64,000 nucleotides of DNA, from assembly GCF_024730785.1 (NCBI RefSeq), contig NZ_CP102830.1, positions 1,116,001 to 1,180,000 of the forward strand, read 5' to 3'. The notes under the pieces were generated by a model. The model was not told the DNA's origin. It ran no database searches and saw only the letters and a program-made list of their open reading frames with translations. Positions within the stretch are counted from its first letter, which is position 1. Every line of letters begins with the position of its first letter. The DNA comes from Pseudomonas sp. LS44 (GTDB lineage Bacteria; Pseudomonadota; Gammaproteobacteria; Pseudomonadales; Pseudomonadaceae). Of the stretch, positions 1 through 7,659 are shown one piece after another. The position numbers and the translations under genes were made by a program.

Positions 1-2580
1 CACCTGCAGCGAGCGGATGCCGGGGGTCAGGTCGATCACCCCGGCGATCTGCTTGGCTTCCAGGGCCTGCATCAGCGCGTGGCCGCGGAAGCGCAGGACC
101 AGATCGAGCTCCGGCTGGCCGATTTCCAGCAGCAGGTGGGTGTCGCCGGAGAGGCGGGCGACCAGGTGCTTATCGGCTTCACCGAGGTCCAGAACGATGG
201 GGCTTTGTAGCCCGGATGAAATCCGGGAAGCCGGCGACGCATCCGCCCCGGATTGCATCCGGGCTACGAGGTTCCGCGTCTCTTCCTGACGCAGCTTCGC
301 CAGCTCGCGCGCCGTGGTGATCTCCACCGGCAAGAAGCGCACCTTGTCGCCGGCCTTGAGCTGGCCGAGTTGCCACAGGTCGGCCTCGATTGTGGTCACC
401 GGGCAGACGAAGCCGCCGAGGCTCGGGCCGTCCGGGCCGAGGATCACCGGCATGTCGCCGGTGAAGTCCACCGCGCCGATGGCGTAGGGGTTGTCGTGGA
501 TGTTCGATGGGTGCAGGCCGGCCTCGCCGCCGCTTTCACGCACCCATTCCGGTTTCGGCCCGATCAGCCGCACGCCGGTGCGGCTGGAGTTGAAGTGCAC
601 TTCCCAGGCGGTGGCGAAGAAGGTCTCGATGTAGGCCGGGGTGAAGTATTCCGGGGCGCCGTGTGGGCCGTAGATCACGCGGATCTCGCGGACTGCCGGC
701 AGCACGTCGTAGAGCTCAGCGGGCAGGCTGGCGCCGGCCTCGCGGTCGTCGAGTGCTGGGATATGCAGCACATCGCCGGCGCGCAGCGCGCGGCCGCCGT
801 GGCCGCCGAACTGGCCGAGGGTGAAGGTGCTCTTCGAACCGAGGTAATCCGGCACCTGCAGGCCGCCGCGCAGACTGAGGTAGGCGCGCGCGCCGCTGCC
901 GGCGATGGTGCCGAGACTGAGGGTGCTGCCGGCCTTGACCAGCAGCGCGGTGTTCAGCGGCTGGGCGACGCCATCCAGGCTCAGCGGAATCGCCGCGCCA
1001 GTGACCGCGATCACCGCGTCAGTGTTGAAGCGCAGGCTTGGCCCGCTCATGGTGATTTCCAGGCCGGCGGCGCCTTCCGCATTACCCAGCAGGCGGTTGC
1101 CCAGGCGCAGCGCGCGGTCGTCCATCGGTCCCGACGGCGGCACGCCAACTGCCCAGTAGCCGAGGCGGCCGGGGAAGTCCTGCACGGTGGTCTGGGTGCC
1201 GGCGGACAGCACTTCGAAGGTATCGGCTTTATAGATCAAGCCTTCCAGGCAGCGGGTCCACGGCGAGCCGCTGGCGAACGGCGCGTCGACCAGAATCTGC
1301 CGCAGGTAATCGCGGTTGGACTCCACGCCGTACAGAATGGAATCGGCCAGCGCCTGGCTCAGCGCTGCGCTGGCCTCGGCACGGCTCGGCGCCCAGGCGA
1401 TCAGCTTGGCGATCATTGGGTCGAAGTAGGGCGGAATCTCGCAACCGGCTTCGACCCAGGTGTCGATGCGCAGCGCTTTGCCGTCGGCCTTGGGAAATTC
1501 GACGGCAGTGAGCAGGCCGGGGCTCGGCTGGAAGTCGCGGCCCGGGTCTTCGGCGTACAGGCGCGCCTGAATCGCGTGGCCGCTGGGCTTCAGGCCCTTG
1601 GCCAGCTCGCTGAGCGGGGCCAGGTCACCGGCCGCCAGTTCGATCATCCAGCGCACCAGGTCGACACTCCACACCTGTTCGGTGACGCCGTGCTCGACCT
1701 GCAGGCGGGTGTTCACTTCGAGGAAGTAGAAGCGCTCGGCCTCGCTGTCGTAGACGAACTCGACGGTGCCGGCGCTGCGATAGCTGACCGCTTTGGCCAG
1801 CTTGATCGCCGCTGCGCACAACTCGTCGGCCATACCGGCCGGCAGATTGGTCGCCGGGGTCTCTTCCAGGACTTTCTGGTTGCGCCGCTGCACCGAGCAG
1901 TCGCGTACGCCGAGGGCCAGCACCTCGCCTTGGCCGTCGCCGAACACCTGCACTTCCAGATGGCGGGCGCGCTGGATGTATTTCTCGATGAATACGCCGG
2001 AGTCGCTGAAGTTGTTCTGCCCGAGACGCTTGACGGTTTCAAAGGCGTCGGACAGCTCTTCCGCACTGCGGCATACACGCATGCCGATGCCGCCGCCGCC
2101 GGCGGTGCTTTTCAGCATGACCGGGTAGCCCACTTGATCGCCGGCGATCAGCGCGGCGTCGAGGTTTTCCAGCAGCTCGGTGCCTTCCAGCATCGGCACG
2201 CCGTGCTGCTTGGCCAGTGCGCGGGCGGTGTGCTTGAGGCCGAACACGCGCAGTTGCTCGGGTGTCGGGCCGACGAAGGCGATGCCGGCGGCTTCGCAGG
2301 CTTCGGCAAAGGCGGCGTTCTCGGAGAGGAAGCCGTAGCCGGGGTGAATCGCGGTGGCACCGGTCTGCTTGGCCACGGCGAGGATCTTGTCGACCACCAG
2401 ATAGGTGCCGGCGGCCGGGCCTTCGCCGAGGCTGTGCGCTTCGTCGGCCTGCTGGATGTGCAGGCTGGCGGCGTCGGCCTCGGAGTACACGGCGACGCCT
2501 TTGACGTCGAGCGCGCGCAGGGTGCGCAGGATGCGGCAGGCAATGGCGCCGCGGTTGGCGATCAGGAGTTTGTTGAACAT
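1..2580 (-). CDS. uca: Urea/guanidine carboxylase, biotin-dependent (3' part outside window)
   Basis: The first 860 residues of a roughly 1200-residue biotin-dependent carboxylase are visible; the C-terminus and biotinyl domain lie beyond the window edge. Residues 1 to about 450 are a biotin carboxylase/ATP-grasp module (KLLIANRGAIA at the start, glycine loop KSTAGGGGIG, EVNTRLQVEH). Residues about 455-740 match the carboxyltransferase A/B (KipA-like) domain (VPPSGPMDDRALRLGN), and a C/D-type domain begins near residue 800 (ARLSGDTHLL). Family members are annotated as urea carboxylase. Here the operon has a guanidine-I riboswitch and both DUF1989 partner proteins, the setting in which such enzymes have been shown to carboxylate guanidine, so guanidine is the likelier substrate (inference). 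A palindromic repeat encodes residues about 771-792, in the linker between domains. An allophanate hydrolase would be expected next, outside the window. Confidence 0.93.
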   Translation of the reverse strand, partial: MFNKLLIANRGAIACRILRTLRALDVKGVAVYSEADAASLHIQQADEAHSLGEGPAAGTYLVVDKILAVAKQTGATAIHPGYGFLSENAAFAEACEAAGIAFVGPTPEQLRVFGLKHTARALAKQHGVPMLEGTELLENLDAALIAGDQVGYPVMLKSTAGGGGIGMRVCRSAEELSDAFETVKRLGQNNFSDSGVFIEKYIQRARHLEVQVFGDGQGEVLALGVRDCSVQRRNQKVLEETPATNLPAGMADELCAAAIKLAKAVSYRSAGTVEFVYDSEAERFYFLEVNTRLQVEHGVTEQVWSVDLVRWMIELAAGDLAPLSELAKGLKPSGHAIQARLYAEDPGRDFQPSPGLLTAVEFPKADGKALRIDTWVEAGCEIPPYFDPMIAKLIAWAPSRAEASAALSQALADSILYGVESNRDYLRQILVDAPFASGSPWTRCLEGLIYKADTFEVLSAGTQTTVQDFPGRLGYWAVGVPPSGPMDDRALRLGNRLLGNAEGAAGLEITMSGPSLRFNTDAVIAVTGAAIPLSLDGVAQPLNTALLVKAGSTLSLGTIAGSGARAYLSLRGGLQVPDYLGSKSTFTLGQFGGHGGRALRAGDVLHIPALDDREAGASLPAELYDVLPAVREIRVIYGPHGAPEYFTPAYIETFFATAWEVHFNSSRTGVRLIGPKPEWVRESGGEAGLHPSNIHDNPYAIGAVDFTGDMPVILGPDGPSLGGFVCPVTTIEADLWQLGQLKAGDKVRFLPVEITTARELAKLRQEETRNLVARMQSGADASPASRISSGLQSPIVLDLGEADKHLVARLSGDTHLLLEIGQPELDLVLRFRGHALMQALEAKQIAGVIDLTPGIRSLQV
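207..267. repeat. REP-like palindromic element inside uca coding sequence
   Basis: The ends are inverted copies of GTAGCCCGGATG-AATCCGGG (207-227 and 247-267) around a 19-base centre. A half copy of the same repeat lies between genes at 2666-2686. Within uca the element is read in frame and adds about 21 residues rich in Ser, Ala and Gly between two carboxyltransferase subdomains. Confidence 0.8.
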
Positions 2581-2665
2581 TGCAGAACCCTCGAAAGGGA
2601 TGACGGGCCGTCCCGTCTTATTCGTCTGCACCACGGTCGTCCGTGGCTGAATTTTTTTGCCGGCT

Positions 2666-2686
2666 CCCGGATTGCATCCGGGCTAC
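2666..2686. repeat. Half REP-like element upstream of uca
   Basis: This 21-base stretch is identical to one arm of the element inside uca (247-267). It lies in the 289-base gap between the DUF1989 gene and uca, which otherwise holds only the repeat at 2707-2791 and no open frame of interest. Confidence 0.7.
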
Positions 2687-2706
2687 CGGGCTGGAAGTCT
2701 CGTCAT

Positions 2707-2791
2707 CGTAGGTTGGTGCTGAGCCTGCGAAGCCCAACATCGGTCAATCCGTATCCGCGTTGGGCATCGCTGCGCTCAGCGCCAACCTACG
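2707..2791. repeat. Palindromic intergenic repeat (CGTAGGTTGG family)
   Basis: The outer arms CGTAGGTTGGTGCTGAGC and its inverted partner match at 17 of 18 positions. The element fills much of the gap between the DUF1989 gene and uca in an otherwise tightly packed operon. It could form a stable mRNA hairpin that alters uca expression relative to the upstream genes (inference). Confidence 0.75.
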
Positions 2792-2869
2792 TTTTACTTT
2801 CGGGTCGCTGTTCCAGGCATTGCCCCGAGCGGCTCTGGAACAGACGGAACAACCAAGCGCGAAATTTGC

Positions 2870-3505
2870 TCAGTCCCATACCAGCACCTCGGCTGGGGTC
2901 GGGTTGTAGGCGTTGCACGGGTTGTTCAGCTGCGGGCAGTTGGAGATCAGCACGATCACGTCCATGTGCGACTTCAGCTCGACGTACTTGCCTGGCGCGG
3001 AGATGCCGTCGGCGAAGGTCAGGCCGCCCTCTGGTGTCACGGGAACGTTCATAAAGAAGTTGATGTTGGCGCCGATGTCGCGCTTCTCCAGGCGGCCGTC
3101 GTGCAAGCTGGCGCGCAGGAAGTTGTCGCGGCAGCTGTGCATATAGCGTTTTTCGAGTGCATATCTGACGGTGTTGCTCTCCTGCGCGCAGGCGCCGCCG
3201 AGGGTGTCGTGGCGGCCGCAGGTGTCGGCGCTGATGGTCAGCAGCGGGTTGCCGAGGTTGGAATACAGCACCGTGCCGGTGGTCAGGTAGACGTTGTTCT
3301 GCTTGCGCAGGGTGCGCTGCGGGTCGTAACGCTCGCGCGGGTTGCGGGCCGAGTAGAACAGCGTGTCGACCGCTTGGTTACCTTCCAGATCGAGCAGACG
3401 CACGGTCTGCCCGGCTTTCACTTCGCAGAGGAACGGTTCGCCGGCCGGGATCACATGGCGGTACACGGCGGCTTCGGGATGCAGCTTGCTTTCGATCAGA
3501 GACAT
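2870..3505 (-). CDS. Urea carboxylase-associated protein 1 (DUF1989), probable carboxyguanidine deiminase subunit
   Basis: This 211-residue DUF1989 protein is of the type called urea carboxylase-associated protein 1. The conserved block [12 protein letters not shown] carries the Cys and His expected to bind a metal, and NFFMNVPV follows. It pairs with the second DUF1989 gene directly upstream (10-base gap). In characterised guanidine-degrading bacteria the two proteins form carboxyguanidine deiminase, which converts carboxyguanidine to allophanate and ammonia; the riboswitch upstream supports that role here. The start at 3505 was chosen because a GAGGG site sits seven bases upstream; a longer frame reaching 3595 would overlap the neighbour. 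No truncation is seen. Confidence 0.9.
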   Translation of the reverse strand: MSLIESKLHPEAAVYRHVIPAGEPFLCEVKAGQTVRLLDLEGNQAVDTLFYSARNPRERYDPQRTLRKQNNVYLTTGTVLYSNLGNPLLTISADTCGRHDTLGGACAQESNTVRYALEKRYMHSCRDNFLRASLHDGRLEKRDIGANINFFMNVPVTPEGGLTFADGISAPGKYVELKSHMDVIVLISNCPQLNNPCNAYNPTPAEVLVWD

Positions 3506-3515
3506 GGCGCAGCCC

Positions 3516-4244
3516 TCAGATATACAGGCGTTCGGTGTTGTGGAAGCCGCGGGCGTTTTCCGGGCGCGAGGTGCGGCAGAGGATGCTGATGCCATCGCTC
3601 TCGACGCGGCTCCAGGTCAGCTGCACCGGCTTGGGCGCGTACTGCGGATTAGGGTCCAGCGGATGCTGCAGGGCGGTGAGCACCACCAGCGTGTCCATCG
3701 GCGCGTACAGCTCGACGTAGTCGCCGGCCTTGGAGTTGCCCGGCTCAAAGTTGAAGCAGCCGTCGCGGTCCACCGTGACCTTGCTGAACAGGTTGAGGGC
3801 CATCAGCAGGTCCTGCAGGTTGAGGTTCCACTTGCCCATTTCCACCAGCAGGTTGTCCACGCCGTTGCGGAAGTAGTTGTTGCGCAGCTCCTGATAGCGG
3901 CCAGCGCCGTACTTCTCCTCGACTTCCGCAGCGTTCAATACACCGCCGAAGCTGTCGTGCCAGCCGCAGGTGTCGGCGGTGATCGCGGCGAGCACGCGGC
4001 CCATGTCCGAGTACAGGCAGTGGCCTTCGGTGAGCTTGGCGGTGTGCTGGCACTTGAGGGTGTCCGGCAGGTTGAGGCGCTCGCTTTTTTCCTCGGCACT
4101 GAGCAGCAGCAGGCTGACGTTGGCGCCGCCTTCGAGGTCGGTGACGCGCAGGACTTGGCCGCGCTTGAGGACGAACGAGGTGTGGCCGCCAGCGGGGACG
4201 GTTTCTTCATACAGGGTCGGGCGCAGGGCGAGCGAGGCAGTCAT
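3516..4244 (-). CDS. Urea carboxylase-associated protein 2 (DUF1989), probable carboxyguanidine deiminase subunit
   Basis: This 242-residue DUF1989 paralogue of the next gene has the matching motif [12 protein letters not shown] and is of the urea carboxylase-associated protein 2 type. Its start codon lies two bases after the ATPase stop codon, with an AGGAG site upstream, so it is translated as part of the same operon. The two DUF1989 proteins are thought to act together as a heteromeric carboxyguanidine deiminase. That assignment rests on the family and the riboswitch; the sequence alone cannot separate urea from guanidine metabolism. Confidence 0.9.
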   Translation of the reverse strand: MTASLALRPTLYEETVPAGGHTSFVLKRGQVLRVTDLEGGANVSLLLLSAEEKSERLNLPDTLKCQHTAKLTEGHCLYSDMGRVLAAITADTCGWHDSFGGVLNAAEVEEKYGAGRYQELRNNYFRNGVDNLLVEMGKWNLNLQDLLMALNLFSKVTVDRDGCFNFEPGNSKAGDYVELYAPMDTLVVLTALQHPLDPNPQYAPKPVQLTWSRVESDGISILCRTSRPENARGFHNTERLYI

Positions 4245-4246
4245 CC

Positions 4247-5179
4247 TCAGGCTCCTTGAATGGCAGGTTGCAGGTTGCCGGTGACGTGCGCCGGCAGGGC
4301 GTCGACGGCGGCGCGCGCGGCGCGGCGGTCGCTGTTCAGGGGAATGTCGTAGGTGATCCGCGCGCCGTAGGCGTTCGGCGCATGCGGATCGGCGCGCAGC
4401 TTGTCGAACACCAGGATGCGCGTGCCGAGGCTGAAGCCTTCACTAAGGTCGTGGGTGACCATAAACACGGTCAGCTGGGTCTCGTGCCACAGGCCGAGCA
4501 GCAGCTCGTGCATGTCCTTGCGGATGCCCGGATCGAGGGCGCCGAACGGTTCGTCGAGCAGCAGCACGCGCGGCTTGGTGATCAGTGCCTGGGCAATCGC
4601 CAGACGTTGCTGCATGCCACCGGACAGCGCGCTCGGGTACTTGTCCAAGGCGTGGCCGAGGCCGACTTTCTGCAGCAGCGCGGCGGCTTGTTCGCGGGCG
4701 TCACGTTTGGCGCGGCCGAACAACCGCCCAAACAGTGGCGAACGCGGCAGCTCCAGGCCGATGGCGACGTTGTCCAGTACGGTCAGGTGCGGGAACACCG
4801 AATAGCGCTGGAACACCACGCCGCGGCTGGCATCCGGTTCGCCGGCCAGCGGCTGGCCGTCGAGGAGGATCTGCCCGCGGCTGGCGCGTTCCTGGCCGAG
4901 CAACAGGCGCAGGAAGGTCGACTTGCCGCAACCGGAAGCACCGACCAGGGTGCAGAACTCACCCTCGGCGATGTTCAGGTTGAGGTTCTCCAGGACGGTC
5001 TGGTCGCCGTAGGTTTGCCAGACATTTTTCACTTGAATGAAGTCGCCTGCTGCGCGAGCCCCTGACTGTGTTACGCGGTGCGCGCGATCCTCATGGACGA
5101 CTTGTCCGCTCCGGTCGCTGTGCTCCGGGCGCCTTGCCATGGACTCGCTCGTGACGGCTCCATTTTTATTGGTGCTCAT
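4247..5179 (-). CDS. ABC transporter ATP-binding protein (SsuB/TauB family, guanidine/urea operon)
   Basis: This 310-residue cytoplasmic ATPase has Walker A GASGCGKST, Q-loop region, signature LSGGMQQR, Walker B VLLLDEPFGALD and the H-loop VTHD. It energises the permease encoded just upstream; the start ATG overlaps the permease stop codon (ATGA). A longer frame up to 5266 exists inside the permease gene but lacks a ribosome site. Unusually, about 46 residues precede the first conserved strand (FIQVKNVWQTYG). This stretch is highly charged (Arg, His, Asp, Ser) and unlike the compact N-termini of the family, so it may be an acquired in-frame insertion. The substrate is inferred from operon context to be guanidine or a related compound. 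Confidence 0.93.
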   Translation of the reverse strand: MSTNKNGAVTSESMARRPEHSDRSGQVVHEDRAHRVTQSGARAAGDFIQVKNVWQTYGDQTVLENLNLNIAEGEFCTLVGASGCGKSTFLRLLLGQERASRGQILLDGQPLAGEPDASRGVVFQRYSVFPHLTVLDNVAIGLELPRSPLFGRLFGRAKRDAREQAAALLQKVGLGHALDKYPSALSGGMQQRLAIAQALITKPRVLLLDEPFGALDPGIRKDMHELLLGLWHETQLTVFMVTHDLSEGFSLGTRILVFDKLRADPHAPNAYGARITYDIPLNSDRRAARAAVDALPAHVTGNLQPAIQGA

Positions 5180-5991
5180 GCCTTGGCTCCTTCGTACCAG
5201 GGGAAGGCCAGCTGGGTGGCGCGGCGCAGGCCGAGGTCCATCAGCCAGGCGAGCAGGGTGATCCACACCACGTAGGGGAGGATCACGTCCATCGCCATGT
5301 AGCGGCGGACCAGGAAGATCCGGTAGCCAAGGCCGTCGGTGCTGGCGATGGCTTCGGCGGCGATCAGGTACAGCCAGGCCGAGCCGAGCATCAGGCGCAG
5401 CGAGATCAGCAGGCGCGGCAGCAGCTGCGGCAGCACCACGCGGAGGATCAGGGTCCAGGTGCTGGCGCCAAGGGTCTGCGCCTTGATGAGGATTTCCTTG
5501 GGGATCTCACGGGCGCGCTGTTCGATGTCGCGGGCGATGCAGGGGGTGATGCCGAAGACGATCAGCATCACCTTGGACAGCTCGCCGAGGCCGAAGACGA
5601 TGAACAGGATCGGCAGCACCGCCAGCGGCGGGATCATCGACAGCACGGTGAGCAGTGGCGACAGCGGCGCGCCGAACAGCGGCAGGGTGCCGCTGGCCAG
5701 ACCCAGGCACAGGCCGGCGAGGGCGGCGATGCCCAGGCCGATGCCGAGGCGGGTCAGGCTCGAGGCAGTGTCCTGCCAGAACAGGTACTGGCCGCTGCGC
5801 TTGTCCTCGGTGAGCGCCAGGCGTTCGACCGCATCGATCATTTGCGCCGCACTGGGCAGCAGCTTGTCGTTGGGGTTCTCCGTCAGCCGCGCCGCCGAGC
5901 CGGTGAAGTAGACGAACAGCAGCAGGGCGAACGGCAGCAACACCAGCAACAGGCGGCTAGGGCGATCCGGATGGCGGTTGATCAGGCGCAT
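5176..5991 (-). CDS. ABC transporter permease (SsuC/TauC family)
   Basis: This 271-residue inner-membrane protein has an N-terminal membrane segment (LLLVLLPFALLLFVYF) and several further hydrophobic segments. The EAA-type cytoplasmic loop lies around ARDIEQRAREIPKEILIKAQTLGA, where it contacts the ATPase. It belongs to the binding-protein-dependent permeases of taurine, sulfonate and nitrate type. Its stop codon overlaps the ATPase start, and a 128-base gap with a palindromic repeat separates it from the binding-protein gene upstream. The transported compound is inferred from the riboswitch. Confidence 0.92.
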   Translation of the reverse strand: MRLINRHPDRPSRLLLVLLPFALLLFVYFTGSAARLTENPNDKLLPSAAQMIDAVERLALTEDKRSGQYLFWQDTASSLTRLGIGLGIAALAGLCLGLASGTLPLFGAPLSPLLTVLSMIPPLAVLPILFIVFGLGELSKVMLIVFGITPCIARDIEQRAREIPKEILIKAQTLGASTWTLILRVVLPQLLPRLLISLRLMLGSAWLYLIAAEAIASTDGLGYRIFLVRRYMAMDVILPYVVWITLLAWLMDLGLRRATQLAFPWYEGAKA

Positions 5992-6011
5992 GGCGTTATC
6001 TCATGTGTTCG

Positions 6012-6113
6012 ATGGTTCCCACGCTCGGCGTGGGAATCCCTCCAGGGACGCTCTGCGTCCCGGCAGACGCGGAGCGTCTGTAGCTGCGTTCCCACGCCGA
6101 GCGTGGGAACCAT
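6012..6113. repeat. 102-bp palindromic element with perfect 24-bp terminal inverted repeats
   Basis: The arms ATGGTTCCCACGCTCGGCG... at 6012-6035 and their exact reverse complement at 6090-6113 enclose a second, imperfect stem (GACGCTCTGCGTCCC and its partner). It fills almost the whole gap between the binding-protein and permease genes. Such a structure in mRNA can protect the upstream message and lower expression of downstream genes (inference). Confidence 0.85.
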
Positions 6114-6119
6114 TGGGGT

Positions 6120-7187
6120 CTAGAGTTTCCCTTCGACAGCCATCTGCACGTAGCTCGGGTCGAAGCGCAGCTTGACGTTGCCCTTGTCGCCGGTGACCAC
6201 GTTGCCGGCGAAGCTCATGCCCACTGCGGTGGCGTCTTTCGCGCCTTCGCCGAGCAGACCGTGGCTGAAGGAGAACTCGGCGACCTTGGTCATGGTTGCC
6301 GGCAGTTTCGGGCTGGTGGCGAACGCCAGGGTTTCCTGCGGCGTGTAGAACAACTTGGTGGTGGCCAGTTGCGCCTGGAAGCCGGCGAGGTCGGTGCCGG
6401 AGGCCTTGGCCATGTGCTCGAGGGCGGTCTGGCCTTCGGCGCTGCCGCTGTTCATCAGAGCGAGGATTTCGAACCAGGCGCCGGTCAGGGCTTTGCCCAG
6501 GGCCGGGTTGTCCTTCAGGGTCTCGCTGTTGACCACCATCATGTCCATGATCTCGCCGGGGATCTGGCTGGAGTCGAACACCTGGCTGACGCCGGGCTTG
6601 GCGGTGATCTCGGCGAGCATCGGGTTCCAGGTGGCGGCGGCCTGCACGTCGCTGGTGTTGAAGGCGCTGGCGATGTCGGCGTCGGAGGTGTTGACCACCT
6701 TGATGTCCTTCTCGCTGAGGCCGGCCTTTTCCAGGGAGCGGGCGAGGAGGTAGTGGGAGACGGACAGCTCGACCAGATTGATCGGCATGCCTTTCATATC
6801 GGCGAGCTGCTTGCCTTCGCCCTTGAGTACCAGGCCGTCGTTGCCATTGGAAAAGTCGCCGACGATCAGCGCGGTGGAGTCGACGCCGCCGGCCGCCGGA
6901 ATGGTCAGCGCGTCCATGTTGGTCATGGTGCAGCCGTCGAACTGGCCGGCGCTGTACTGGTTGATCGACTCGACGTAATCGTTGAGCTGGGTGACCTCGA
7001 TCTCGATCCCGTACTTCTTCGCCCACTTGTCGACGATGCCCTTGCTGGCGCCGTACTCCCAGGGCATCCAGCCGGCGTAGATGGTCCAGCAGACGTTGAA
7101 TTTGTCTTTCTGCTCGGCGTGCGCGGAGAGGCTGAGGGCGGCGGCGAGGCCGGCGGCGGCTAAAGCGAACAGACGGGGTTTACGCAT
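6120..7187 (-). CDS. Periplasmic substrate-binding protein of ABC transporter (urea carboxylase region type)
   Basis: This 355-residue protein has a Sec signal peptide (Lys/Arg at 3-6, hydrophobic core AAAGLAAALSLSAHA, probable cleavage after AHA). The mature part resembles the nitrate/taurine/aliphatic-sulfonate binding proteins (VCWTIYAGWMPWEYG, later MTNMDALTIPAAGG). It corresponds to the binding-protein family found beside urea carboxylase genes. The start at 7187 has GGAGG seven bases upstream; an earlier candidate at 7232 lies nearer the riboswitch and has no ribosome site. It is the first gene after the guanidine-I riboswitch, which suggests that it captures guanidine or a guanidine-like compound. 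Confidence 0.93.
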   Translation of the reverse strand: MRKPRLFALAAAGLAAALSLSAHAEQKDKFNVCWTIYAGWMPWEYGASKGIVDKWAKKYGIEIEVTQLNDYVESINQYSAGQFDGCTMTNMDALTIPAAGGVDSTALIVGDFSNGNDGLVLKGEGKQLADMKGMPINLVELSVSHYLLARSLEKAGLSEKDIKVVNTSDADIASAFNTSDVQAAATWNPMLAEITAKPGVSQVFDSSQIPGEIMDMMVVNSETLKDNPALGKALTGAWFEILALMNSGSAEGQTALEHMAKASGTDLAGFQAQLATTKLFYTPQETLAFATSPKLPATMTKVAEFSFSHGLLGEGAKDATAVGMSFAGNVVTGDKGNVKLRFDPSYVQMAVEGKL

Positions 7188-7249
7188 GAGGAACCTCCAG
7201 TTCGAGAAGAAAGTCAGCAGGAGCGGCAACACCCGACGAATCAGGTTGC

Positions 7250-7345
7250 GTTCTCCCGGGCTTTTATCCCGCCGTGTAACCTCACTGGAGGTCGCCAGCT
7301 CTCGGACCAGTCACCCGCACAAGCGAGTCGGAACCCTAGCCAGCC
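7250..7345 (-). ncRNA. Guanidine-I (ykkC) riboswitch
   Basis: Read on the minus strand, the leader contains the hallmark ykkC elements in order: GGCTAGGGTTCCG, then ACTGGTCCGAGAGCTGGCGA, then ACACGGCGGGATAAAAGCCC followed by GGGAGA. These are the conserved guanidine-binding segments of the class I riboswitch. The aptamer ends about 60 bases before the start codon of the binding-protein gene, whose GGAGG site lies further downstream. No strong intrinsic terminator with a U tract follows, so control may act on translation or through a weaker structure. Guanidine binding normally switches such operons on. Confidence 0.94.
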
Positions 7346-7404
7346 ATTAGCAAATTGTGGTGCCGCGACCCGGTCGTCCGGGTGATCCTGCACGCCTGTC
7401 TCAT

Positions 7405-7421
7405 AGCGAAGGGCGTGCCAA
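7405..7421 (-). promoter_or_regulatory. Sigma-54 promoter of the guanidine operon
   Basis: On the minus strand the sequence TTGGCACGCCCTTCGCT matches the sigma-54 consensus. GG at -24 and GC at -12 are exactly 12 bases apart, and it lies about 60 bases upstream of the riboswitch. Sigma-54 promoters of nitrogen-scavenging operons are commonly activated by NtrC. Confidence 0.82.
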
Positions 7422-7504
7422 GTTTGCCGAGCCCAGATTTGGCGGCGTTGCGCAGCATGAGAGGGTGAGTCGGGTGTCAATTGCGCCCGTAAATGAGGCG
7501 CGCG

Positions 7505-7519
7505 GCGTCATTTTGGTGC
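7505..7519 (-). promoter_or_regulatory. Possible NtrC binding site
   Basis: The minus-strand sequence GCACCAAAATGACGC resembles the NtrC dyad (GCACC-N5-GGTGC): the left half is perfect and the right half has two mismatches. It lies about 85 bases upstream of the sigma-54 promoter, a usual enhancer distance. The rest of the 315-base stretch from 7346 to 7659 shows only the sigma-54 promoter and no credible gene. Confidence 0.35.
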
Positions 7520-7659
7520 GCGACTGAAATGAATGGTAAAGATCGCGCGGCTGCTCCATGGCACCGGCGTCGAGGCGTGCTGTCGAACAGAGTGGAAGTA
7601 GTAACTCCCCGGGGTATCGACGATCGTCGACTCCGTCCCTGCGGTCGAAGGAGGCCGCC

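Noticed and set aside
253..3054. 933-codon open frame on the plus strand opposite uca
   Set aside because: It is the antisense shadow of a GC-rich real gene. The minus strand encodes a clear biotin carboxylase, whereas the plus-strand product has no known motifs and skewed Ala/Gly/Arg/Val composition.
7241..7480. Short minus-strand frame upstream of the binding-protein gene
   Set aside because: It overlaps the guanidine-I aptamer and sigma-54 promoter; the sequence is constrained as RNA and promoter, not protein.
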